64,000 nt of DNA, taken from Lachnospiraceae bacterium. GTDB taxonomy: Bacteria; Bacillota; Clostridia; Lachnospirales; Lachnospiraceae. The translations under genes were made by a program, and so were the position numbers. The DNA lies in the NCBI GenBank assembly GCA_015057425.1, contig SVEL01000014.1, positions 1-64,000 on the forward strand, written 5' to 3'. Positions 24,923-33,998 of this stretch are shown piece by piece; position 1 is the stretch's first letter, and each line of letters begins with the position of its first letter. The notes beneath the pieces are model-generated. The model did not search any database. It had not been told where the DNA came from and worked only from the letters and a program-made list of their open reading frames with translations.

Positions 24923-25081
24923 AAAGTAATATTTTCCTTTCGAAAAGTTCACTTAATATATTTTACATTTATATGATACTACTTTTTCAAAAAAAATCCA
25001 TAGAAATTTGTCGGAAACATCTTTTATTTTATAAAAAATTATAGTAAGATTTCTTTAACTTAACAAAAAAGGAGAAAAAAA

Positions 25082-25726
25082 GTGCGATTACGAAATGTTA
25101 AAGGTTCACGCGAAACCATTGCAAACAGTACATTTACCATAGACAACCCGGAAGATTACAAAGGAAAATTTAAAGAACTATTCGGCAATGACAACCCAAT
25201 CCAGATAGAAGTCGGTATGGGAAAAGGCCGGTTTATCACTGATCTTGCCACTTTAAATCCCGATATAAACTATATTGGTATAGAAAAATATTCAAGCGTT
25301 CTTGTCCGTGCCATTGAGAAACGTGAATTGTTGGATATTAACAATCTTTTCTTTATCAGAATGGATGCGGAAGACCTGGAAAAAGTTTTTGAAAAAGGCG
25401 AAGTTGATAAGATTTATCTAAACTTTTCAGACCCTTGGCCAAAGGACAGACATGCAAAAAGACGACTTACATCCCGTCAGTTTTTTGGTCGGTACGACAC
25501 TATCCTTAAACAAGGCGGTATAGTAGAATTTAAAACTGATAATACGGATCTTTTTAATTTCTCCTTAGAAGAAATACCATTTTCCGCCTTTAAAGTCACA
25601 CATTATACCTACGATTTGCACAACGATGAAACTATGAATCAGGGTAACATTATGACTGAATATGAAGAAAAGTTTTCTTCTATGGGCAATCCAATCCATA
25701 AACTTATTGCTGAAAGAAAAAATTAA
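25082..25726 (+). CDS. trmB: tRNA (guanine-N7-)-methyltransferase
   Basis: 214 residues. It methylates G46 of tRNA. The SAM-binding motif is VGMGKGRFI. The TrmB signature NFSDPWPKDRHAKRRL and the later VEFKTDN complete the active site. The start codon is GTG, preceded by AAAGGAGAAAAAAA. The gene is monocistronic, with a terminator directly after it. Confidence 0.96.
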   Translation: MRLRNVKGSRETIANSTFTIDNPEDYKGKFKELFGNDNPIQIEVGMGKGRFITDLATLNPDINYIGIEKYSSVLVRAIEKRELLDINNLFFIRMDAEDLEKVFEKGEVDKIYLNFSDPWPKDRHAKRRLTSRQFFGRYDTILKQGGIVEFKTDNTDLFNFSLEEIPFSAFKVTHYTYDLHNDETMNQGNIMTEYEEKFSSMGNPIHKLIAERKN

Positions 25727-25732
25727 CATTAA

Positions 25733-25781
25733 AAATGACAGGACTTTTACTTATTTAGCAAAATTCCTGTCATTTATTTTT
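25733..25781 (+). terminator. Rho-independent terminator of trmB
   Basis: AAATGACAGGA (25733-25743) and TCCTGTCATTT (25765-25775) form an 11-bp stem followed by ATTTTTAT. Confidence 0.85.
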
Positions 25782-25904
25782 ATAATTTACCTGCCACACA
25801 ACAGTCTGCACACTTCCTCTATAGAGGATTTAATAATGATTATCTTCTTATTCAGGCAGGGTCTGTCGTATATCCACATATCTATTTTTCTTATGAAACT
25901 GCGT

Positions 25905-27158
25905 TTATTCCTTTTGCAGGACATCCACATCGCTTCCTTTATTATTGGTTTCGTCCTTTTCTTCCAGATAAACTATATCCGTTTCCTCATTTTTCTTGAA
26001 CTCAATTGACTTTTTCTTAAGCTTCGCCTCTATATATGCTTCTGTCAGGTGAGCAATTACGGCTACCGTAGGCACTCCTAAAAACATACCTATCGGTCCT
26101 GCCACATATCCGCCTACAGTTATGGCGAAGATTACCCATAATGGTCTGAGACCTGTAGATTCACCCAGAATACTCGGTCCCAAATATAAACCATCAAATT
26201 GCTGGAGTATAAGTATAATTATTGCGAATAATATGGCATATCTGAAATCAATAAATAAAAGTAGTATAATTGACGGAATAGCTCCGATAAACGGTCCAAA
26301 ATACGGAATCATGTTGGTCACACCGACAATTACGCTTATGATTACTGCACATGGTGTACGGAATATACTTAAGATAATAAAACACAATATACCGATAATA
26401 ACTGAATCTATAAATTTTCCAACAATGAAGCCTGAAAAAATGTCATTACATTCTGACAATGTTTTAAGAAAAGCGGTCCCCCTTTTTTTGTCAAGAATCG
26501 CATATATTACTTTCTTACCGGTATTTACAATCCTTGTCTTATCAAAAAGCATATATATGGAAACCATTATAGCAATTAATGTATTGGATAATCCGGTAAT
26601 AACCGATACAGAAGTGCTGAAAACTTTCGGTACAAGTTTAGGAATGATTTTCTTAGCCGTATCTGCTAACATAGCAGGTATTCCTTCTATCTGTTCCATC
26701 CATGATTCTACACCAAGCTGTGGATACTTTTCTGCAAGAGCTTCAAGAAATACCATAACATTTTTATATCCTGTTGTTGCCGTATCAAGGAGTCCTCCAA
26801 GTGCCTTAACACTGTCTACTATCTGCGGAACAACAAATACCAATATAACAGCTATGGCTCCTATAACTATAATATATGAAAGAGTAATTGCAATTGCCAC
26901 TCTTAACTTTCTTTTCTTAAGCTTACATACCTTCAGTAAAAACTTTTCCGAGATGAGCTTTACAAGAGGATTAATCATATATGCAATAAACATACCTACT
27001 ATAAAAGGCATTACCATACTTACTATCTGCCTAAATATATACATTGTATCAGCCCAGTTGTATATGAGTCTTATAAAAATTGCACTTACAATTATACCTA
27101 CTACGGCATATATACTTATAGTATAATATTTTCTGTTCTTCGAAAATTTATGATCCAT
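25905..27158 (-). CDS. AI-2E family transporter / YtvI-like permease
   Basis: 417 residues with about eight transmembrane helices in the PF01594 arrangement. Features are the motif FIVGMFIAYMINPLV near the N-terminus, a long extracytoplasmic segment (about 115-170), and the signature PYFGPFIGAIPSIILL followed by QQFDGLYLGPSILGESTGL. Members include the E. coli AI-2 exporter TqsA and Na+/H+ antiporters, so AI-2 transport is only one option even though luxS is 10 kb away. The tail (about 385-417) is charged and cytoplasmic. Confidence 0.88.
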   Translation of the reverse strand: MDHKFSKNRKYYTISIYAVVGIIVSAIFIRLIYNWADTMYIFRQIVSMVMPFIVGMFIAYMINPLVKLISEKFLLKVCKLKKRKLRVAIAITLSYIIVIGAIAVILVFVVPQIVDSVKALGGLLDTATTGYKNVMVFLEALAEKYPQLGVESWMEQIEGIPAMLADTAKKIIPKLVPKVFSTSVSVITGLSNTLIAIMVSIYMLFDKTRIVNTGKKVIYAILDKKRGTAFLKTLSECNDIFSGFIVGKFIDSVIIGILCFIILSIFRTPCAVIISVIVGVTNMIPYFGPFIGAIPSIILLLFIDFRYAILFAIIILILQQFDGLYLGPSILGESTGLRPLWVIFAITVGGYVAGPIGMFLGVPTVAVIAHLTEAYIEAKLKKKSIEFKKNEETDIVYLEEKDETNNKGSDVDVLQKE

Positions 27159-27293
27159 CTATCATTCTCCTGTAAAATATTCTTTTGTAACACTAGTTTG
27201 TTATAGATAAATTATACACGAAACATTTCTTTATAGCAAGAAAAAAAGCACATTCCCCAAGGCTCTTCCGTCCTCAAAAAATGTACTTCGAAG

Positions 27294-27366
27294 TGCGCGA
27301 TCAGGGGCTCGAACCCTGGACACCCTGATTAAGAGTCAGGTGCTCTACCAACTGAGCTAATCGCGC
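27294..27366 (-). tRNA. tRNA-Lys (anticodon CTT)
   Basis: Minus-strand cloverleaf: acceptor GCGCGAT/ATCGCGC with discriminator A, D-arm TTAGCTCAGTTGGTAGAGC, anticodon stem CCTGA/TCAGG with loop CTCTTAA, and T-arm CAGGG-TTCGAGC-CCTG. No encoded CCA. Confidence 0.95.
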
Positions 27367-27461
27367 ATTTTTTTGTTGTTTTTCAAACGCAAGGGTTATT
27401 ATACCCCAATGTTTTTAAAAAAGCAAGTCTTTTTTTTAATTTTTTTATTTTCATTAACAGA

Positions 27462-27512
27462 AGAGCGTCACAATGCTGAATAACTCACGTTTTTTCAGCG
27501 TTGCGACGCTCT
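27462..27512 (-). terminator. terminator hairpin after hflC
   Basis: AGAGCGTCACAATGCTGAA (27462-27480) pairs with the 19-nt arm at 27494-27512, with two G-U/mismatch positions. It lies 21 bp beyond the hflC stop. The minus-strand flank is A-rich rather than a clean T-run. Confidence 0.7.
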
Positions 27513-27533
27513 GTACTTAATGTCTGTATATAA

Positions 27534-28406
27534 TTATTCCCCTAAGAAAATCTGTGCAATCGGTGAGTCCTCATCTAAGATAAGTGTCTTATTGCCATTT
27601 ATAAGTGATGCTTTGGCAGCATCAAGTGAAATTATGAAATTATAGAAATCTGCTCTGTCTGCATCGTTATATGCAGCTGAAAGTATTTTCATATATTCTG
27701 CTTCACCTTCTGCGGTAATAGTAGCTGCCTTTGCCTTAGCATCTGATATCATAATTGATACTTCTTTATCTGTAGCGTTCTTTATAATCTGTGATTGTGA
27801 TTCACCGTTTGCTGTATACTGTGCAGCTATCTGTGATCTTTCAGATATCATTCTTTCATATACAGCTGCCTTATTGTCGCTTGGAAGGTCAAGATGCTTT
27901 GTCTCAACTCCTACAAGTGCAATTCCGTATTCATCCATGGATGTACCTATATTTTCAATAATTTTCCGACTTAACTCTCCATCTCTTGAACTGATGACTT
28001 CTGCCTGTGTCATAGAACCGATGACTGTCTTTAACGCTTCATATACGTTAGCATTTATACGGCTCTGCGCATTTCCGATAGAACCGCTAAGACTCTGTGC
28101 GAACTTAAGCGGATCATCTATTTTCCAAAGTACATATAAGTCTGCAACCATTGTCTTCTTTTCGCTTGTGATTACGTCTGACATAGGCAGGTCATATAAT
28201 AAAACCTGCTTAGGTAACGTATCTACCTGTTCAACAAACGGAATCTTAAAATTTAATCCTTCTTCATCGATAACTCTGTCTACACGACCAAACATTCTTA
28301 CTAATTTGTATTCATTTTTCTGAGTAACAAATATTGATGAAAGCCCTACTATGGCAACCAACACAACTGCTACTGCTAATATTATTTTTATTCCATTCTT
28401 TTTCAT
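27534..28406 (-). CDS. hflC: SPFH-domain protein HflC
   Basis: 290 residues. An N-terminal transmembrane helix (about 7-28) is followed by the SPFH/prohibitin domain (VRMFGRVDRVIDEEGLNFKIPFV) and a coiled coil (about 165-235) with the ISERSQIAAQYTANGESQSQ segment typical of HflC. HflK and HflC form a membrane complex that modulates FtsH proteolysis. It is encoded 36 bp after hflK. The protein ends IAQIFLGE. Confidence 0.93.
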   Translation of the reverse strand: MKKNGIKIILAVAVVLVAIVGLSSIFVTQKNEYKLVRMFGRVDRVIDEEGLNFKIPFVEQVDTLPKQVLLYDLPMSDVITSEKKTMVADLYVLWKIDDPLKFAQSLSGSIGNAQSRINANVYEALKTVIGSMTQAEVISSRDGELSRKIIENIGTSMDEYGIALVGVETKHLDLPSDNKAAVYERMISERSQIAAQYTANGESQSQIIKNATDKEVSIMISDAKAKAATITAEGEAEYMKILSAAYNDADRADFYNFIISLDAAKASLINGNKTLILDEDSPIAQIFLGE

Positions 28407-28442
28407 AATGCTATACCATTCCTTTCTGTTCTTTTGCTTTTA

Positions 28443-29408
28443 TTACGGCTGTACTGTTCCGGTTGTTGTTTCAAAGTCTGCAAATGAACTTAATGGCAAT
28501 AATTTTGTTATTTCACCGTCACCTGTATCAATAATTACATTAAGTGATGGAAGAAGTTCTGACATTGTTTCAAAGAACATACGCTGCTTTGTTATTGCAG
28601 GATATTTAATATATTCTTCATACATAGCATTAAATTCTGCAACTGTTGCATTTGCTTCGTTTATTCTTTCCTGTTTTGTTGCTTCAGCTTCCTGTAAAAT
28701 CTTATCTACCTGTGCTTCTGCTGCAGGCATCTTTTCATTGTTGTATTTGTTGGCATTATTGATAGCTGTTTCCATACCCTGCTTTGCAGTTTCTACATTT
28801 TTAAATGCTTCCATTACTTCTTTTGTCGGTGGTTCCGAATCCTGCATTGTAATGTTTACAAGGTAAATTCCTATATTTAACTGATCAAGCTTATGTGTAA
28901 TCATATCATATATATCTGACTGAATCTGTCCTTTTTCAGTTGTCAGTACGCTGTCAACAAGTGAATTTCCTATGACTGTACGAACTGAACTCTGGGCTAC
29001 GTTTTTAAGAACCAGTTCCGGGCTCTCTGTTGCATATAATGCAAGTATTGGGTCAGACACTTTGTATTCAACGAAGAAATCTACGTTAAGGAAATTGTAA
29101 TCCGATGTAATCATTAATGATTCGTCCTCGATTACATTTCCGGATATTTCATCATATCCCAATGTAAAACTTTTGATTGTTGTATCTACTTTCTTAACTT
29201 CCTGAACAAATGGTATCTTGAAATGTAAACCTGAATCAGATACTGTTGACGGTTTACCAAATGTAAGCAGTACCGCCTGTTCCTGTTCCTTTACCTGATA
29301 TGCGCAATTAAATGCAAGTATCACAACTACTATTGCCGCGATTACACCGACTACAATTTTTGCAATCTGTGCATTTGTAATACCTGTTTTCGTATTTTGT
29401 GTTTCCAT
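28443..29408 (-). CDS. hflK: SPFH-domain protein HflK
   Basis: 321 residues. A transmembrane helix at about 15-37 precedes the SPFH domain (YQVKEQEQAVLLTFGKPSTV, GLHFKIPFVQEVKKVDTT). A helical region (about 195-260) carries the EPPTKEVMEAFKNVETAKQ and EAQVDKILQEAEATKQ segments characteristic of HflK. It is the first gene of hflKC. A strong GGAGG site (AGGAGGAATGAAAA) precedes the ATG. Confidence 0.93.
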   Translation of the reverse strand: METQNTKTGITNAQIAKIVVGVIAAIVVVILAFNCAYQVKEQEQAVLLTFGKPSTVSDSGLHFKIPFVQEVKKVDTTIKSFTLGYDEISGNVIEDESLMITSDYNFLNVDFFVEYKVSDPILALYATESPELVLKNVAQSSVRTVIGNSLVDSVLTTEKGQIQSDIYDMITHKLDQLNIGIYLVNITMQDSEPPTKEVMEAFKNVETAKQGMETAINNANKYNNEKMPAAEAQVDKILQEAEATKQERINEANATVAEFNAMYEEYIKYPAITKQRMFFETMSELLPSLNVIIDTGDGEITKLLPLSSFADFETTTGTVQP

Positions 29409-29512
29409 TTTTCATTCCTCCTATAAAACTATGCTTTTCTGCTATTTTACATCACTACGCTAAATTAGTAAATATTTATTGCCATTTTTGAAGCAAATAT
29501 TTCAACTACTCC

Positions 29513-29542
29513 TTTACAACAATTACAATTAAAGTATATAAT
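29513..29542 (+). promoter_or_regulatory. SigA-type promoter of the XRE-like gene
   Basis: TTTACA (29513-29518), an 18-bp spacer and TATAAT (29537-29542), followed about 90 bp later by the ATG at 29633. The rest of the 224-bp gap between hflK and this gene shows no further structure. Confidence 0.6.
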
Positions 29543-29632
29543 ATCCACATATCATTGAAAATTGTACTTTTTGCAAATTAGATATTTGTATTTCCGCTTT
29601 TTCGACGAAATAGGATTAGAATGGAGTAAATT

Positions 29633-30142
29633 ATGGGAAAACGTTCAACAAAAGAAAATAAAAATATTTACCAATTGGCTCGCGAGGACATGGAATTAAC
29701 CAGAGATAAGGCAAGTGAATTATTGTCATACATTTCTGCTGACCGAATTGAAAAAATAGAAAGTGAAAAGTCCGCCCCTCATCCTGATGAAATTCTTGCA
29801 ATGGGCGAATGTTACAAAAGACCTGATTTGGCCAATTACTATTGTTCACACGAATGTCCTATCGGTCAAAAGTATGTACCGGAAGTAGAATTAAAAGACC
29901 TTTCACAGATTGTTCTTGAAATGCTTTCTACTTTAAACACTATTGAAAAACAACGAAACCGATTAATTGATATTACTGTAGATGGAGAAATTACAGAAGA
30001 TGAAGTTTCTGATTTCGTTTCCATACAGGACACCTTAAATAAAATCTCTCTTTCCGTAGATTCCCTGCAGCTTTGGGTTCAAAATCAGATTGCACAAGGC
30101 AACATCGACAGCAATTCAATTTTATCGACTTACAATAAATAA
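29633..30142 (+). CDS. helix-turn-helix (XRE-like) protein
   Basis: 169 residues. The N-terminal ~60 residues (IYQLAREDMELTRDKASELLSYISADRIEKIESEK) form an XRE-like HTH. A segment with three Cys and one His follows (YYCSHECPIGQKYVPE), which may bind a metal, and then a helical C-terminal domain (about 85-165). I recall this arrangement as a conserved Lachnospiraceae protein without assigned function. An AGAATGGAG ribosome site lies 8 nt before the ATG. Confidence 0.75.
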   Translation: MGKRSTKENKNIYQLAREDMELTRDKASELLSYISADRIEKIESEKSAPHPDEILAMGECYKRPDLANYYCSHECPIGQKYVPEVELKDLSQIVLEMLSTLNTIEKQRNRLIDITVDGEITEDEVSDFVSIQDTLNKISLSVDSLQLWVQNQIAQGNIDSNSILSTYNK

Positions 30143-30145
30143 TGA

Positions 30146-30174
30146 TTGACATTCGGGAATTTTTGTGTTATTTT
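30146..30174 (+). promoter_or_regulatory. SigA-type promoter of the DUF2975-HTH operon
   Basis: TTGACA (30146-30151), 17 bp, TATTTT (30169-30174). It begins right after the XRE-like gene's stop. The -10 lies inside the left arm of an inverted repeat. Confidence 0.65.
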
Positions 30175-30213
30175 TTTGTTAAATAAAAGGTCTGGACAGA
30201 CAAAATAACACAA
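30163..30213. promoter_or_regulatory. 12-bp inverted repeat around promoter -10, possible operator
   Basis: TTGTGTTATTTT (30163-30174) and AAAATAACACAA (30202-30213) are perfect inverted copies 27 bp apart. A GTCTGGACAGAC palindrome (30190-30201) lies between them. The position over the -10 and leader of an operon that encodes an HTH protein suggests autoregulation; it could alternatively form an RNA hairpin in the leader. Confidence 0.6.
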
Positions 30214-30227
30214 TTTGGAGGTTTATC

Positions 30228-30707
30228 ATGGAACAAAAAAGTTTATCTAACTGGTTAAAAATTATTATTTTAGGCACGGGCATTTGCGGTCTTATAGTAT
30301 ATGCATATCTGATTCCCGTTTTAGGTCAGGAATTGATTGCCCAGTACCCTGAATGCACACACTATTTTTATCCTTGGCTTATTTTCTTATGGGTAAGCGG
30401 CATCCCTTGTTACATAGTTTTATTTTTTGCTTTTAGAATTGCTGCCAACATCGGCAAAGACAAGTCTTTCTCTACAGAAAATGCCAATTATCTCAAATAT
30501 GTTTCTTTGCTGGCAGCCGGTGATAGTGCATTTGTATTTATTGTAAATATTGTTTTTCTTATTTGTAACATCAACCATCCTGGAGTTATAATGCTCTTTT
30601 TATTTGTTATTTTTGCGGGTATTGCAATATCTGTCACTTCAGCCGCTCTTTCACATCTTGTGAGAAAGGCTGCTGTTTTACAGGAAGAAAGTGATTTTAC
30701 GGTTTAA
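30228..30707 (+). CDS. DUF2975 domain-containing membrane protein
   Basis: 159 residues with four transmembrane helices (about 10-30, 48-72, 88-110 and 115-140), including the family segment GKDKSFSTENANYLKYVSLLAA. DUF2975 proteins are typically encoded with a small Cro/C1-type HTH protein, as here (14 bp downstream). Their role is unknown. GGAGG lies 7 nt before the ATG. Confidence 0.85.
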   Translation: MEQKSLSNWLKIIILGTGICGLIVYAYLIPVLGQELIAQYPECTHYFYPWLIFLWVSGIPCYIVLFFAFRIAANIGKDKSFSTENANYLKYVSLLAAGDSAFVFIVNIVFLICNINHPGVIMLFLFVIFAGIAISVTSAALSHLVRKAAVLQEESDFTV

Positions 30708-30721
30708 AAGGAGGATTTAAA

Positions 30722-30979
30722 ATGTCAGAAATCAAAGATAAAGATGATGAATTAGTACTTGATGAAATCGTATTTAACATAGATGTAATGCTGGCAAAAC
30801 GTAAAATGAGCGTTACCGAACTTGCTGAAAAAGTCGGAATCACTTTGGCCAATATGTCCATATTAAAAACAGGAAAAGCCAAAGCCATCAAAGTATCTAC
30901 TCTTACAAAGCTTTGCAGAGCACTTGATTGTCAGCCGGGTGATTTAATGGAGTATAGAAGAAAAAATGAAAAACCGTGA
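30722..30979 (+). CDS. small Cro/C1-type (YozG-like) HTH regulator
   Basis: 85 residues. The HTH is seen in MLAKRKMSVTELAEKVGITLANMSILKTGKAKAIKVSTL, and the end CRALDCQPGDLMEYR is typical of the HTH partners of DUF2975 proteins. AAAAGGAGG precedes the ATG. It probably regulates its own operon, possibly through the inverted repeat upstream. Confidence 0.9.
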   Translation: MSEIKDKDDELVLDEIVFNIDVMLAKRKMSVTELAEKVGITLANMSILKTGKAKAIKVSTLTKLCRALDCQPGDLMEYRRKNEKP

Positions 30980-31014
30980 TTTTCAAGCAAGCTTGAATCA
31001 CGGTTTTCCTTTTT
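30969..31014 (+). terminator. Rho-independent terminator
   Basis: AAAACCGTGATTTTCAAGC and GCTTGAATCACGGTTTT pair with a 2-nt bulge, followed by CCTTTTTAT. The stem starts inside the stop-codon region of the HTH gene. Confidence 0.85.
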
Positions 31015-31049
31015 ATATTCTGCGAACACATTGTGTTCGCTATGGCTCA

Positions 31050-33344
31050 TTACAGTGCGCGATTGTTGTAATTTATAAGGCATCCTTTAAGGATGATTTC
31101 TCTTTCGTCGTCTGTCAGTTCTCCCATTGTAAGGGTGAATGGTTTCATTTCTCCGTTCTTTACAATGTATGCCTGTATTTCTGTTTTCTTTTCTTTTATT
31201 GCTTTCGCTACTTCCGGAATGAAGATATAATCACCTTTTGTAAATGGTATCTCTTCTTCATATATAAATGGAAGCATACCCCAGTTTATAAGGTTTGAAC
31301 GATATCTCTTTGTTGCGTATTCTTTAGCTATATTTGCCCAACCGCCAAGTACCTTCTGGCATGATGCTGCCTGCTCTCTGGCTGAACCGTCACCCGGCTT
31401 AACAGCGTAAATTGTACTACCGATACCTGTGTTTTCAGTATTAACATCTGTATATGTCTTCTTAATTGTCGCCATTATTTCGCCGATTTCAGGAAGTGCT
31501 GCTGCCATATCTTCGCCGGCTATTCTTGCCTTTTCAGCTTTCTGAACTTCTTTGGCTTTTCCTACATATTCAGGATCCTTTCTTGATAACGCAAATTCTG
31601 CAAGACCAAGAGGATTTGAACGATATGATGATGTCTCACCTGAAGGAATAAGCTCATCTGTAGTTGTTACAGGGTCATGGATTTCTGATACTACCTTAAG
31701 AACAAGATTGTCTGTAAGCTGTGACATCTTTGGCCAATCCTTAATGTTTGGTCCGAACTTAATTTCAACTGAAGGATCAGCTACTCCCTTAGAGTCAAAT
31801 ACTCTGTTTTCATATATTGTCTTATCAAAATGATATTTTGGTCCGCTGTATTCTACATCCATATCTGTTGCTGCTGTAAGATAACCTTTGTTTGCTGCTG
31901 TAGCTGCAATTGAACGTGCATCCATAAGCGCAACTGATGAAATCTGACCGTTCTGAATCTTTGAACCTTCTCTGTTAGGGAAGTTTCTTGTTGAATGTCT
32001 GATACTGAATGCATTGTGTGATGGTGTATCTCCTGCTCCGAAACATGGTCCGCAGAATGCTGTCTTAACGATAGCTCCTGTCGCCATAAGGTCAGCAAGC
32101 TTTCCGTTTCTTGCAAGTTCCATATAAATAGGTGTACTTGCAGGATATACACTAAGTGTAAATTCATCAGCACCGATGCTCTTTCCTTTAAGGATATCAG
32201 CAGCGTCACAGATATTTTCAAATCCACCACCTGCACAACCTGCGATAATACCCTGTTCTACATACAACTTACCATTTCTGATTTTATCTGTAAGTGTATA
32301 TTCAATCTTTCCATCAAGACTAACAAGAGCCTTTTTCTCTACATCATGAAGAATATCCTTAAGATTTGCATTTAATTCTTCTATTGTATATGTGTTACTT
32401 GGATGGAATGGCATAGCTATCATTGGCTTAATTTTACTTAAGTCCACATATACCATACCGTCATAGTAAGCAACTTCTCCCGGATTAAGTTCTTTATACT
32501 CTTCACTTCTGCCGTGAATATCATAGAACTCTTTAATCTTGTCATCTGTTTTCCAGATTGATGAAAGACATGTTGTCTCTGTTGTCATTACGTCAACACC
32601 AATTCTGAAATCAGCACTTAAGTTTGCAACACCAGGTCCAACAAATTCCATTACTTTATTTTTAACATATCCGTTTGCATATACTGCACCAATTATAGCA
32701 AGGGCAACGTCCTGTGGACCTACACCCTTAGCAGGCTCGCCTGTCATGTAGATTCCTACAACTCCCGGCATATTTATATCATATGTCTGTGATAATAACT
32801 GTTTTACAAGTTCAGGTCCGCCTTCACCTACTGCCATAGTACCAAGTGCACCATATCTTGTGTGGCTGTCTGAACCAAGAATCATCTTGCCGCCGCCTGC
32901 AAGCATTTCTCTTGCAAACTGATGAATAACTGCCTGATGAGGTGGTACATACACCCCACCATACTTCTTAGCACATGTAAGACCAAACATATGGTCATCT
33001 TCATTTATCGTTCCGCCTACGGCGCAAAGACTGTTATGGCAGTTTGTAAGAACATAAGGAACAGGGAATTTTTCAAGTCCTGATGCTCTTGCAGTCTGTA
33101 TAATACCTACGAATGTAATATCGTGTGATGTGAGTTTATCAAATTTAATCTGAAGCTTGTCCATATTGCCTGATGTATTATGGTCAGCTAAAATACCGTA
33201 AGCAATTGTATTTTTAGCAGCTTCTTCCTTACTTTCGTACTTGCTTCCAAGTTTACTTTTTAAGAGAGCTTCATTTTCTGCTGTTGCTTCAATAACTTCG
33301 CAACCATTGATAAGATATGCTCCGCTGTTACTTAATTTTATCAT
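31050..33344 (-). CDS. aconitase-superfamily hydratase
   Basis: 764 residues. Iron-sulfur ligands are seen in [16 protein letters not shown] and probably in one Cys upstream; substrate-loop motifs include [20 protein letters not shown] and the C-terminal swivel segment [14 protein letters not shown]. Length and sequence style match the YbhJ-like hydratase branch rather than canonical AcnA, so activity on citrate/isocitrate is likely but not certain. The frame opens 48 bp upstream, but GGAGGACAAA directly before the ATG at 33344 sets the start. Monocistronic. Confidence 0.88.
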   Translation of the reverse strand: MIKLSNSGAYLINGCEVIEATAENEALLKSKLGSKYESKEEAAKNTIAYGILADHNTSGNMDKLQIKFDKLTSHDITFVGIIQTARASGLEKFPVPYVLTNCHNSLCAVGGTINEDDHMFGLTCAKKYGGVYVPPHQAVIHQFAREMLAGGGKMILGSDSHTRYGALGTMAVGEGGPELVKQLLSQTYDINMPGVVGIYMTGEPAKGVGPQDVALAIIGAVYANGYVKNKVMEFVGPGVANLSADFRIGVDVMTTETTCLSSIWKTDDKIKEFYDIHGRSEEYKELNPGEVAYYDGMVYVDLSKIKPMIAMPFHPSNTYTIEELNANLKDILHDVEKKALVSLDGKIEYTLTDKIRNGKLYVEQGIIAGCAGGGFENICDAADILKGKSIGADEFTLSVYPASTPIYMELARNGKLADLMATGAIVKTAFCGPCFGAGDTPSHNAFSIRHSTRNFPNREGSKIQNGQISSVALMDARSIAATAANKGYLTAATDMDVEYSGPKYHFDKTIYENRVFDSKGVADPSVEIKFGPNIKDWPKMSQLTDNLVLKVVSEIHDPVTTTDELIPSGETSSYRSNPLGLAEFALSRKDPEYVGKAKEVQKAEKARIAGEDMAAALPEIGEIMATIKKTYTDVNTENTGIGSTIYAVKPGDGSAREQAASCQKVLGGWANIAKEYATKRYRSNLINWGMLPFIYEEEIPFTKGDYIFIPEVAKAIKEKKTEIQAYIVKNGEMKPFTLTMGELTDDEREIILKGCLINYNNRAL

Positions 33345-33503
33345 TTTGTCCTCCATCCGAGAATACTGCCGATTTGCAGCTTCATTTTTCAAATTCGCCT
33401 TTATTATACTACATTTAACTCCTTTTGCAATATGATACTTCCTAAAAAATTACTAAATTTCCATATAATCAAAAATGACATCCCCGAGGGATGTCACTTT
33501 ATG

Positions 33504-33968
33504 TTATCTCATTACCATTTCATTTAAGTTTATATTGTTGCTGTTTCCTCTGGAATATGTATATCCCGCATATACTTCAGATGTATTATTTAAAAGGGCT
33601 CCTGTTTTATCCTCCTTTGCCACTTCTATAAATGCTGCCTTTAACTTCTGTACCATATCTGTCATGCACTCCATATTAACCGGCTGCTTTTTTATGATAT
33701 TGGTAAACAGCGACTTATCTATAAACATATAGAGACGAAGCAGTTCAAGAGAGATAGAATAATCCAGATTTAATGTTGATGTAAGGTTATTTACATATTG
33801 TCTTGCCTTTTTTATATTGAAAAGAAAGTTTTCTACATCTCCCTTATGATAACTATTCTCTGCCTCTTCCATATAAGTGAGAATAATATCATAAGTCACT
33901 ACTACCAATTCTGTTTTGTTACAATTTGCAATTCTTACAGTAAAATTTTGAATTTGCTCCTTTGTCAT
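33504..33968 (-). CDS. fliS: flagellar export chaperone FliS-like protein
   Basis: About 154 residues, longer than usual (about 125-135). The FliS core is ELVVVTYDIILTYMEEAENSYHKGD, with a central four-helix region including LNLDYSISLELLRLYMFID. It should bind the C-terminus of flagellin, whose gene lies 30 bp upstream. The C-terminal ~25 residues (TYSRGNSNNINLNEMVMR) are an extension. An ATG 12 bp upstream has no spacing from its AAAGG, so the ATG at 33968 is preferred. Confidence 0.8.
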   Translation of the reverse strand: MTKEQIQNFTVRIANCNKTELVVVTYDIILTYMEEAENSYHKGDVENFLFNIKKARQYVNNLTSTLNLDYSISLELLRLYMFIDKSLFTNIIKKQPVNMECMTDMVQKLKAAFIEVAKEDKTGALLNNTSEVYAGYTYSRGNSNNINLNEMVMR

Positions 33969-33998
33969 TTCCGTGACCATCCTTTCTTACAGATTCTG

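Noticed and set aside
26122-27126. 334-codon plus-strand ORF within the AI-2E-family gene
   Set aside because: It lies opposite a conserved membrane protein; the translation is a low-complexity Ile/Thr/Ser-rich sequence with no start signal.
14647-27158. Functional AI-2 circuit of luxS with the AI-2E-family permease
   Set aside because: The family includes several unrelated transport activities and the genes are 10 kb apart on different operons.
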